Positions 1-6,805 of a DNA stretch of 64,000 bases are shown here, piece after piece; position 1 is the first letter of the stretch, and every line of letters begins with the position of its first letter. The DNA comes from an uncultured Oscillospiraceae bacterium (lineage in GTDB: Bacteria > Bacillota_A > Clostridia > Oscillospirales > Acutalibacteraceae), in assembly GCA_910587995.1 (NCBI GenBank), contig CAJUNS010000002.1:1-64000 (forward strand). Reading direction: 5' to 3'. Under the pieces are notes generated by a model. The model had not been told where the DNA came from and did no database searches. It saw only the letters and a list, made by a program, of their open reading frames with translations. Made by a program: the position numbers and the translations under genes.

Positions 1-47
1 GAGATGACATTCCGTGACTGGAGTTCAGACGTGTGCTCTTCCGATCT
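1..47 (+). other. Untrimmed Illumina sequencing adapter (artefact)
   Basis: Bases 14-47 match the standard TruSeq Read 2 adapter, ending in the hallmark GCTCTTCCGATCT. Bases 1-5 (GAGAT) match the end of the P7 primer, and bases 6-13 (GACATTCC) sit where the 8-base i7 index lies. Translation gives TGVQTCALPI, a peptide known from contaminated protein entries. The true genome sequence starts at base 48, and the apparent GTG start at 14 is an artefact. Confidence 0.98.
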
Positions 48-1624
48 ACGGCAAGACCAAGAGCATTAAGCTGGGCGATATTATTAACGATGATTTCATG
101 GCTCTCTCCGCGGATGAGAAGAGCAAGAAGCTGGCCGAGGGCCTGCAGGGTAAAATTAACGAGGCATTTGGCAGCGGCAAGGTGACTGTGGGGACCAACG
201 CGGACGGTTCTTTGCGGTTTGAGTCGCTGAAAGAGGGCTCTGTGCTCAAGGTCGGCGGCAACGCGGCGGTCAATGAGTCCATGGGCCTGGGCGCCGGCGG
301 CTACAGCAATGTGCTGCAAAACGGCTGGACCCTGGAGCGGGTTTTGGGCGCGGATAAGTTCCAGCCCAAGCAGGCGGTGGACGAGGATGGCAATGTAATT
401 GCCGGCAAGTACCTGAACGCCAAGGGCGAAGAGGTGGACGATCCCGCCGAGGCCATGCAGGTAGCCACCCTGACCATCAACGGCCAGGAAATTGAGTTGA
501 GCAAGGATGATACCATCCAGAATATGATGGATAAGGTCAACTCTTCCAATGCCGGCGTGGACATGAAGTACTCCTCCCTGACCGGCCAGTTCTCCATCAC
601 CGCCAAGGAGACCGGCGTGGACTCCCAGATTACAATTGAGGGAGACCTGGGCAAGGCCCTGTTTGGCGATGTGTCCATTGACGCGGATGGAAACGTCACG
701 GGCGCGGACGCCAGTAAGGTCACCTTCCAGAAGGGCCAGGACGCGGAGTTCCAGGTAACTGTAAACGGCAAGACCATGGACTTGGTCCGCTCTTCCAACG
801 AGGTGGATTTGGATGGCTACAAGGTGACCTTGAAGGGTGCCTTTGGCTATAACGCGGATGGCACCGAGGACGTCTCCGCCGAGGCTGTCACCTTCCAGAC
901 CAACACGGACACGGACAAGATTGTGGACGCCATCAAGAGCTTTGTCAACGACTACAACGAGATGGTGAAGGCACTGCACAGCGCTTACACCACCGAGCCG
1001 CTGAAGAACAGCAAGAAGGAAGACTACAAGCCCCTGACCGATGAGGACAGGAAGACCATGAGCGAGAGCGCCATCAAGACCTATGAAGAGCAGGCCAAGA
1101 CCGGTTTGCTTTACGCCGACAGCGACCTCTCCATGCTGTACAGCAAGCTAACCTCTGCGGTTCAGGGCGGCATCAATGGCCCGGCCATGCGGTCCATCGG
1201 CCTGAATATCACCTATGAGGACCGGCTGACCACCATCAACCTGGACGAGGAAGCCCTGCGTAACGCTCTGGAGAGCGATCCCGACAAGGTGAAGGATGTG
1301 TTTACCAAGACGGTTTCCGGCGGCGCGGACAGCGAGGGCTTGATGAGCAGCCTGCGTTCCACCTTGCAGCAGTACGCCAGCACGTCCATTGGCAGCCCGG
1401 GCATTTTGGTGAACAAGGCGGGCTCCACCCTCTCTTCCTACTCGCTGAACAACAATGAGCTGAACGACCAGATCACCAACCTGCAGGAGCAGGTGGAAAA
1501 GTGGCAGACCCGTATGAGCGACCGGGTAGACTTCTACACCAACCAGTTCACCCGCCTGGAAATGCTGATTAACCAGATGAACTCCCAGAGCTCCATGCTG
1601 GCTGGCCTGACCGGAGGCATGTAA
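48..1624 (+). CDS. fliD: Flagellar filament cap protein FliD (5'-truncated)
   Basis: FliD (HAP2) forms the cap at the filament tip, where it folds and inserts exported flagellin. About 525 residues remain, including the central domains and a C-terminal alpha-helical coiled region (last ~50 residues, ITNLQEQVEKWQTRMSDRVD onward) ending in QSSMLAGLTGGM, typical of FliD. The N-terminus is missing because the contig starts inside the gene; upstream bases are adapter, so the first visible codon is not a start. fliS follows 33 bp downstream, the usual fliD-fliS order. FliD is a late gene and would usually be SigD-dependent, but its promoter is outside the window. Identity rests on the C-terminal helix and on gene order. 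Confidence 0.9.
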
Positions 1625-1657
1625 GGGGCAAGGAGATTAACCGCGAAAGAGGCAGTT

Positions 1658-2083
1658 ATGGAACACAATACAATCCAGCAGTATAAAGAGCAGTCCATCA
1701 ACACAATGACTCCCAGCGAGCTGCTCCTGCTGCTGTACGATGAGCTGGTCAAAAACCTGATGCGCTGCGGCTTGGCTTTGGACCAAAAAGAATATGAAGT
1801 GGCAGAGGCCGCGGCGGACAAAAGCCTGGACATTATCCGGTATTTGGACGACACCCTGGACGATCAGTATCCCATCAGCCGGGAGCTTCACAAGCTGTAC
1901 GACTATTTTGGCTACCAGCTGGCCCGGGTGAAAATCGGCCGGAACAAAAAGGTGCTGGATGACCTGCGGCCCATGGTAAGCGAGCTGCGGGAAAGCTTCC
2001 GCATCGCGGAGAAGAACGTGGCGGAAGAGGCCGAGCGGGCGGCGGAAAAGGCCGCGAGAAAGGTCCCGGCTGGTCCGGGCTGA
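1658..2083 (+). CDS. fliS: Flagellin export chaperone FliS
   Basis: FliS binds newly made flagellin in the cytoplasm, stops premature polymerisation and delivers it to the export gate. The 141-residue protein has the all-helical FliS pattern, with an N-terminal YKEQSINTMTPSELLLLLYDELVKNL segment as in the family (members are about 125-140 residues). The C-terminus is an Ala/Glu/Lys-rich helix extending slightly past the usual end. It lies between fliD and a second small helical chaperone-like gene, 16 bp ahead of the latter, so the three probably form one late-flagellar transcript. The start is ATG. Confidence 0.93.
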   Translation: MEHNTIQQYKEQSINTMTPSELLLLLYDELVKNLMRCGLALDQKEYEVAEAAADKSLDIIRYLDDTLDDQYPISRELHKLYDYFGYQLARVKIGRNKKVLDDLRPMVSELRESFRIAEKNVAEEAERAAEKAARKVPAGPG

Positions 2084-2099
2084 AGGAGGCGGCGTAGCG

Positions 2100-2495
2100 T
2101 TGGACAGCGAGATCTTGGACGAATTGTTCCTCAAAGAACGGCATCTGTATGTAAAGCTTACGGAGTTTGAGAACATAAGCATTCAGCTGGGGGAGGCGGT
2201 GGACCGCCGGGACGAGGTCTCGGTGCAAATGCTGCTGAACATGCGGGAGGAGCCAGCCAGCCAGCTGCAGGAGATCGACCAATACCTGCGGGCCCGTCTT
2301 TTTGAGCTACCGGAGGAGGACGCCATCCGCGGCCGGGAGCTGCTGGAGGGCGCGCCCCCCCAGGACCCCGAAGAAGCCCGGCTCTGCGCCCAGGTTTCGC
2401 AAAACCAACGGCTGCTCCAGCGCTGTATGGAGCTGGACCGGCGCATTAGCACCCGGGTGGACGGGAGCCGCTCCTTTTACGCCAAGTACAGATAG
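2100..2495 (+). CDS. Probable FliT/FlgN-like flagellar chaperone
   Basis: This 131-residue, predicted all-helical, Glu/Leu/Arg-rich protein has no strong signature of its own. Its position directly after fliS, where many clostridia carry a FliT- or FlgN-type chaperone, suggests a role in handling an axial protein such as FliD or FlgK/L. The start is TTG at 2100, chosen because a GAAGGAGGCGG ribosome site lies just upstream and no ATG is available. The gene ends 27 bp before a strong bidirectional terminator, making it the last gene of the fliD-fliS transcript. It may equally be a generic helical protein; the role is inferred from context. Confidence 0.6.
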   Translation: MDSEILDELFLKERHLYVKLTEFENISIQLGEAVDRRDEVSVQMLLNMREEPASQLQEIDQYLRARLFELPEEDAIRGRELLEGAPPQDPEEARLCAQVSQNQRLLQRCMELDRRISTRVDGSRSFYAKYR

Positions 2496-2521
2496 GCCAA
2501 ACCGCAGACCCAGGAAAAGCA

Positions 2522-2557
2522 AAAAAGGCCGCCCGGTTCAAGCCAGGCGGCCTTTTT
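2522..2557. terminator. Rho-independent terminator after fliD-fliS operon
   Basis: A perfect 12-bp inverted repeat (AAAAAGGCCGCC at 2522-2533, GGCGGCCTTTTT at 2546-2557) flanks a 12-base loop. The A-run and T-run make it work on both strands, so it could also end leftward transcription from the C39-type gene that stops at 2776. Confidence 0.9.
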
Positions 2558-2633
2558 GTGGTTGTGGGATGCTTGGGAAGGTATTTGCTTTGCGTGCCGG
2601 TTGCGGGCCCCCATAAGGGGGGAAATCCAGGCG

Positions 2634-2716
2634 GCAAGGGAGTGTCCGTTTCGGAGGAGCTTTCTGTGTTCCCCCCGCCCGTAGGGCGGGGGGAACACAG
2701 ATGATTATCTCTGCGG
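2634..2716 (+). repeat. Palindromic intergenic repeat, family A, copy 1
   Basis: About 80 bp beginning GGGAGTGTCCGTTTC and ending GATTATCTCTGCGG, with a central perfect 17-bp inverted repeat (2664-2680 and 2684-2700, loop GTA) of C-run/G-run character. The same block recurs at 47914-47992 (opposite strand) and 54415-54499, with a fragment at 47530-47575. All copies are intergenic. With the terminator at 2522-2557 it accounts for the gap from 2496 to 2775. Confidence 0.85.
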
Positions 2717-2775
2717 TCGCTCCCCGCCGGCAACTGACTCTTGTATCTTCGGCCAGACAGTGATATAATAGATAG

Positions 2776-3762
2776 TCAGAGCTGGGATTTCTTTGTGAAG
2801 AACCAGAGCCGGACCCCGTCCCCATTGCTGGCGGCGGCCTCGTCCAAAATGATCTGAGGGTCCCAGGCGGCCAGGCTGTTTTCCCGGCTGTTGGGGTCGG
2901 CCACCAGCACGTCGCCGCTCAGGGTGGCGCCGTGGATCAGGATGAAGTGTCCGCTGGTGGTAAAGTGCCCAGGGCCCACCAGGGCCACGGCCACGCCAGA
3001 GCCGCTTACATGCCGCCGCAGCGCGTTGGCGGTGCTGTCTTTGGCCAGAGTGCAGTCCAGGCCGAAGCCTTTGGCGGTTCCCTCCACAATAGAGGGATAA
3101 GAGCCGCTGCCTGGGCACCAGTAGCCATGCTCCGCCGCCCAAGCGGCCATCTGGGCCGGGTCCACCAGCTGGTCCGTCAGGCTGGAAACCACCATGGCCA
3201 GAGCGGTGGGGCCGCAGCCGTAGGGGCCGATGGGGTCTCCGCCAAAGGGTTTGTCCCGCCAAGCCTCGTCGCCCTGGTTAAAATAGACCAGGCGAACCGC
3301 GCCCCCCGTGAGGACGGTCTGGCCGTCCTCATCCAGAAAGCGGGTGACGGCATTTCCGGCGGGATCTGGAACGTCCAGGGGGACAGGCATAAAGGCGTTT
3401 TGGGGCAGCTCCGGCCGCAGCACTGGCTGAGGCCGGAGGTAGGTCTGGGCCCCGGCCATGACCTGGCTGGCCAGGGCGTCCCGCAGGCGCAGGGCGGTCC
3501 AGCGGACCATTTCGTCCTCAATGGCCTGCTTTTGCCTTTTGGCGGCGGCTTGAACCGCCTGAACAGCCCGCACCACGGGCTGCACGACCGGGTCGGTTAT
3601 TTTATGATAAAGGGCGGGGGAGAACAGGCCGCAAAAGGCCAGCTCCATGCCGCCAACGCAGAGTATGGCGAGAACCAGCACCCAAAATACGGGCCGGTTC
3701 CGCCGGACCGGCCGGCTTTCGCCGCCGTTTTCCTGCACCCAATGGGGATCAGTCTGTTTCAA
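2776..3762 (-). CDS. Membrane-anchored C39-type papain-fold protein
   Basis: The 328-residue protein has a short basic N-terminus and one membrane segment (about 22-44). After a linker comes a C-terminal C39_2-type domain. GPYGCGPTALAMV holds the candidate nucleophile Cys183, GHFILIHG gives His272, and VADPNS gives Asp289, the order of a cysteine-peptidase triad. The domain should face outward. The TTG start at 3762 was chosen because a CGGAGG ribosome site lies 5 bp upstream, and because a near-perfect promoter at 3812-3840 would place the transcript start near 3805, which excludes the longer ATG at 3861. It is divergent from the FtsE-like gene. The substrate is unknown; such domains cleave leader peptides or act on cell-wall peptides, but no bacteriocin precursor is visible. 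Confidence 0.75.
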   Translation of the reverse strand: MKQTDPHWVQENGGESRPVRRNRPVFWVLVLAILCVGGMELAFCGLFSPALYHKITDPVVQPVVRAVQAVQAAAKRQKQAIEDEMVRWTALRLRDALASQVMAGAQTYLRPQPVLRPELPQNAFMPVPLDVPDPAGNAVTRFLDEDGQTVLTGGAVRLVYFNQGDEAWRDKPFGGDPIGPYGCGPTALAMVVSSLTDQLVDPAQMAAWAAEHGYWCPGSGSYPSIVEGTAKGFGLDCTLAKDSTANALRRHVSGSGVAVALVGPGHFTTSGHFILIHGATLSGDVLVADPNSRENSLAAWDPQIILDEAAASNGDGVRLWFFTKKSQL

Positions 3763-3811
3763 ATCAGCCTCCGCCGCCAAATTGACCGGAATCGTGGCGG
3801 GTTTCCCGTCT

Positions 3812-3840
3812 ATTATAGCAAAACGAGGGGACTTTGTAAA
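3812..3840 (-). promoter_or_regulatory. SigA-type promoter for the C39-type gene
   Basis: On the minus strand the -35 is TTTACA (3835-3840) and the -10 is TATAAT (3812-3817), with exactly 17 bp between. It lies only about 25-50 bp from the oppositely oriented ATG of the FtsE-like gene. Confidence 0.85.
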
Positions 3841-3862
3841 GCACGGAAAGGAATGCTGCATT

Positions 3863-4576
3863 ATGCCAACTATCCGCCTGGATCGCGTTTCAAAAATATT
3901 TAAAGGGCCCAACAAAAGCCCAAAACGGTACGAGACCCTCTCGGGCGTGAGCCTGGAGGTGGAGCAGGGAGAGTTTGTTTTTCTGGTGGGAAGCCGGGGG
4001 GCCGGGAGCAGCACGCTGCTGAACTTGATCTCCGGCGCGCTGCAGCCGGACGGGGGCGCGGTGTACCTGGACCAGGTGAACCTGGCCAAGCTGAGCCGCC
4101 GCCAGGAGAAAAAACTGCCCTACATCTTTGGCAAGGTGCCCCAGGACCCTGCCCTGGACCGGACCAGCACGGTGTTTGAAAACCTGTGCCCGCCGGGGCG
4201 CTTTGGCAAAATGGGCGGGGCGCTTACCGACGGGCCGCTGATCAGCAAAGCCCTGGGGCTGGTGGGCATGGCCGGGAGCGAGGACCAGTACCCCGCCGCC
4301 TTTAACGCTTCGGAGTGCCGGAAGATCGAGCTGGCAAAAGCCATCCTGTACAGCCCCCCCATTTTGATCATCGACAAAATGACGGACCGGATGGACGACG
4401 ACAGCATCTGGGACGTGATGCACCTGCTGGACGAAATGAACCGGCGGGGCACCACGGTGCTGATGGCCACCCATGCCAAACAGTTTGTAAACATCATGCG
4501 CAGGCGGGTGGTAACTTTGGTGGATGGCCGGCTGGTAGGCGATGTGAAAAAGGGGCGCTTCGGCGATATCGTTTAA
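3863..4576 (+). CDS. FtsE-like ABC protein with degenerate ATPase motifs
   Basis: The 237-residue protein has the length and layout of FtsE, the nucleotide-binding half of the FtsEX division complex, but its catalytic motifs are damaged. Walker A reads GSRGAGSST (43-51) with Ser49 where the ATP-binding Lys should be. The LSGGQ signature is NASECRK (148-154). Walker B is ILIIDKMTD with Lys172 replacing the catalytic Glu. The Q-loop Gln94 and switch His204 remain. No ftsX follows; the next gene is a chemoreceptor. The reading frame is intact, so this looks like a maintained pseudo-ATPase rather than decay. The ATG at 3863 was chosen because upstream codons lie within the divergent promoter; GAAAGGAA is the ribosome site. 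Confidence 0.8.
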   Translation: MPTIRLDRVSKIFKGPNKSPKRYETLSGVSLEVEQGEFVFLVGSRGAGSSTLLNLISGALQPDGGAVYLDQVNLAKLSRRQEKKLPYIFGKVPQDPALDRTSTVFENLCPPGRFGKMGGALTDGPLISKALGLVGMAGSEDQYPAAFNASECRKIELAKAILYSPPILIIDKMTDRMDDDSIWDVMHLLDEMNRRGTTVLMATHAKQFVNIMRRRVVTLVDGRLVGDVKKGRFGDIV

Positions 4577-4901
4577 GGGGCTCCGGCAAAAATACCCAAA
4601 TTCAACTTGAACGATTCAAATGATTTTTCCGCCAGATGCGGAATTGATGTTGACATTCCGGGGCTTGGGGATTATAATAGTGAGGTCAGGACCGCCAGGG
4701 TGAAGATTAACGTGATTGCATGCGCTGCTTGATACCGTTTGGCCGGCAATAGCTTAATCGAGAAAAGGAGGTCCACGGGCCTTCTTTAGGGTTTGGCAGG
4801 TTGACAGCCGGCTTTTGTGGGAAACAGCAGGCGGCAGGCAAACCTCGCTGCCCGCCGCGCCCGGAAAATTAAATGAACTAAGGAAAGAAGGAGGAGCAGT
4901 C
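4577..4901 (+). promoter_or_regulatory. Promoter and ~215-nt leader of the chemoreceptor gene
   Basis: A full-consensus SigA promoter is present: TTGACA at 4650-4655, a 17-bp spacer, TATAAT at 4673-4678. The predicted leader runs from about 4685 to 4901. It contains a GC-rich inverted segment near 4830-4858, but I recognise no riboswitch core, including the c-di-GMP-I core. No other gene is seen in this gap. Confidence 0.85.
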
Positions 4902-6671
4902 ATGCTCAAAAACATGAAAATCAAGATGAGCCTCATTATGGGGTTCTCGGTCACGATTCTGGTGAGCCTGGCTATCGTTATCACCTCGCTGGTGGTAATG
5001 AACATCCAGTCGGCCAGCTACCAAAAAATTATCGACACCAATGTGCGCGCCAGCGCGCTGGTGAGAACCTGCCGCCTTAATGCGAATATGGCCGCCCGCG
5101 CCTTGCGGGACGTAGCCTTGGACCCCACTTCCGATTATGTGGCCACTGCTTCCGGCATTGTGAGCGAGAAGCTGGGCGAGCTGGAAAAGGATATCCCCGA
5201 GCTTCGGACGCTGCATACCTTGGAAGATGAGGCGCTTGTAAATGAGTACATATCTGCCGTGCAGGTTTGGGGAACGGTGGTACCGGATATTCTGGCAAAT
5301 GCCACGGCGGGCAACCTGACGGAGGCCATCCGTCAGCTGCAGGAGGAGTGTACGCCCGCTCTTTCTTTGGTAGACGACACCGCTTCCAAGCTGCAGACGG
5401 AAATTATGGCGGATCAGGACAATACCATCAAGCAGCAGGCCAATCTGGTAACCATCTCCATTGCTTCCATTATTGCTGTCTTGGTGCTGGCGACCATTCT
5501 GGTGCTTATGCTGGAGCTGCGCATCATCCGCAGCATTACGGTTCCCGTGGAGCAAGTCCGCACCGCGCTGGTAGGCTACAGCAAGGGCGAGCTGGACATT
5601 CCCGTGAACTATGAGAGCCAAAACGAGCTGGGCGAGATGTGTTCCGCCCTGCGGACCAGCCAGAGCGTTATCAGCGATGTAATTACCGATGTGAACATGC
5701 TATTGGACGCTATGGCTGATGGCAACTTTGATGTGCGCACCCAGGCCGAAGCCCAGTATGTAGGCGCTTTGAGCCAGCTTCTGGTGTCCATCCGAGGCAT
5801 TAACCGCAACTTGAGCGAGACTTTGAGCCAGATCCAGTCTTCCTCCGACCAGGTGTCCTCCGGCGCGGACCAGGTGTCCAACAGCGCCCAGACCCTGGCC
5901 CAGGGCGCTACCGAGCAGGCCAGCGCCGTGGAAGAGCTGTCCGCAACCATCACCGAGATTGCCCAGGGCGCCGAAGAGGGCGTTACCTTGGCGCGGGATT
6001 CCAGCCAGCTTTCCAATGATGCCAGCGCGCAGATCACCGTGTGCAGCGACCTGATGCAGAGCACGGTGGGCGCTATGAACGACATTAAGGCAGCCGCCGA
6101 AGAGGTGGGCACCATTATTGATACCATTTCCACCATTGCTTTCCAGACCAATATCCTGGCTCTGAACGCCGCCGTTGAGGCGGCCCGGGCCGGCACCGCT
6201 GGCCGCGGCTTTGCCGTGGTGGCCGATGAGGTCCGCGCTTTGGCTTCCAAGTCCGATGAGGCCTCCCGGGCTACCAAGGACCGCATTGAGCATGCCATCA
6301 ACGCGGTGCAGAAGGGCAGCGCCTATGTGGCCGATGTATCCGAAGCTTTGGATAAGACAGTGGGCATGGTGAACGGCGCTGTGGCGAAGATGGGCGATGT
6401 GGCCGACGCCAGCGAGCATCAGGCCGAGTCCATTGAGCAGATCCGCGAGGGCATCAGCCAGATCTCCGCTGTGGTGCAGAGCAACTCCGCCACCAGCGAG
6501 GAGAGCGCGGCCGCCAGCGAGCAGCTGTCCTCTCAGGCGCAGATCATGGATCAGCTCATGAGCAAGTTCCGCCTGCGGGAGTATTCCGGCAGCATGTCCG
6601 CCGCTCCCGCGCGGACCAGCGATTCCCGTTCGGACGACAGCTTTACCGGCTCTTCCTATGACAAGTATTAA
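4902..6671 (+). CDS. Methyl-accepting chemotaxis protein
   Basis: A transmembrane chemoreceptor that would signal to CheA/CheW. The 589 residues comprise a membrane segment (~10-33), an extracytoplasmic four-helix-bundle type sensor (~34-182), a second membrane segment (~183-207), HAMP-like sequence, and a long cytoplasmic coiled coil. The hairpin tip motif IAFQTNILALNAAVEAARAGTAGRGFAVVADEVRALA lies near 405-440. The C-terminus (SSYDKY) lacks a pentapeptide for CheR docking. The start at 4902 follows GAAGGAGGAG; a longer in-frame ORF upstream has no ribosome site. It has its own strong promoter. No cheA or cheW is in the window, so its kinase partners are encoded elsewhere. Confidence 0.93.
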   Translation: MLKNMKIKMSLIMGFSVTILVSLAIVITSLVVMNIQSASYQKIIDTNVRASALVRTCRLNANMAARALRDVALDPTSDYVATASGIVSEKLGELEKDIPELRTLHTLEDEALVNEYISAVQVWGTVVPDILANATAGNLTEAIRQLQEECTPALSLVDDTASKLQTEIMADQDNTIKQQANLVTISIASIIAVLVLATILVLMLELRIIRSITVPVEQVRTALVGYSKGELDIPVNYESQNELGEMCSALRTSQSVISDVITDVNMLLDAMADGNFDVRTQAEAQYVGALSQLLVSIRGINRNLSETLSQIQSSSDQVSSGADQVSNSAQTLAQGATEQASAVEELSATITEIAQGAEEGVTLARDSSQLSNDASAQITVCSDLMQSTVGAMNDIKAAAEEVGTIIDTISTIAFQTNILALNAAVEAARAGTAGRGFAVVADEVRALASKSDEASRATKDRIEHAINAVQKGSAYVADVSEALDKTVGMVNGAVAKMGDVADASEHQAESIEQIREGISQISAVVQSNSATSEESAAASEQLSSQAQIMDQLMSKFRLREYSGSMSAAPARTSDSRSDDSFTGSSYDKY

Positions 6672-6714
6672 GTTAGGAAAGCCGCCGGAAGCATGACGAA
6701 ATAGATGAACATTG

Positions 6715-6749
6715 AGCCGGGCGGCCTGAACTATCTGGGCCGTCCGGCT
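6715..6749 (+). terminator. Stem-loop after the chemoreceptor gene
   Basis: A 12-bp stem (AGCCGGGCGGCC at 6715-6726 with GGCCGTCCGGCT at 6738-6749, one G-U pair) lies 43 bp after the stop. Only a short T-run follows, so termination may be partial. Confidence 0.5.
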
Positions 6750-6805
6750 TTCGGTGGTACAGGAAAGAGCCGGTCTTCCGGCAAAATCCAGGAGAAAGGA
6801 ACGAG

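Noticed and set aside
3763..4089. Longer N-terminus for the C39-type gene on the minus strand
   Set aside because: It would overlap the FtsE-like coding region and start upstream of its own well-formed promoter.
4679..4901. A c-di-GMP riboswitch in the chemoreceptor leader
   Set aside because: A GGCAGGCAAACC stretch recalls part of the GEMM core, but the rest of the conserved core and the paired helices are absent.
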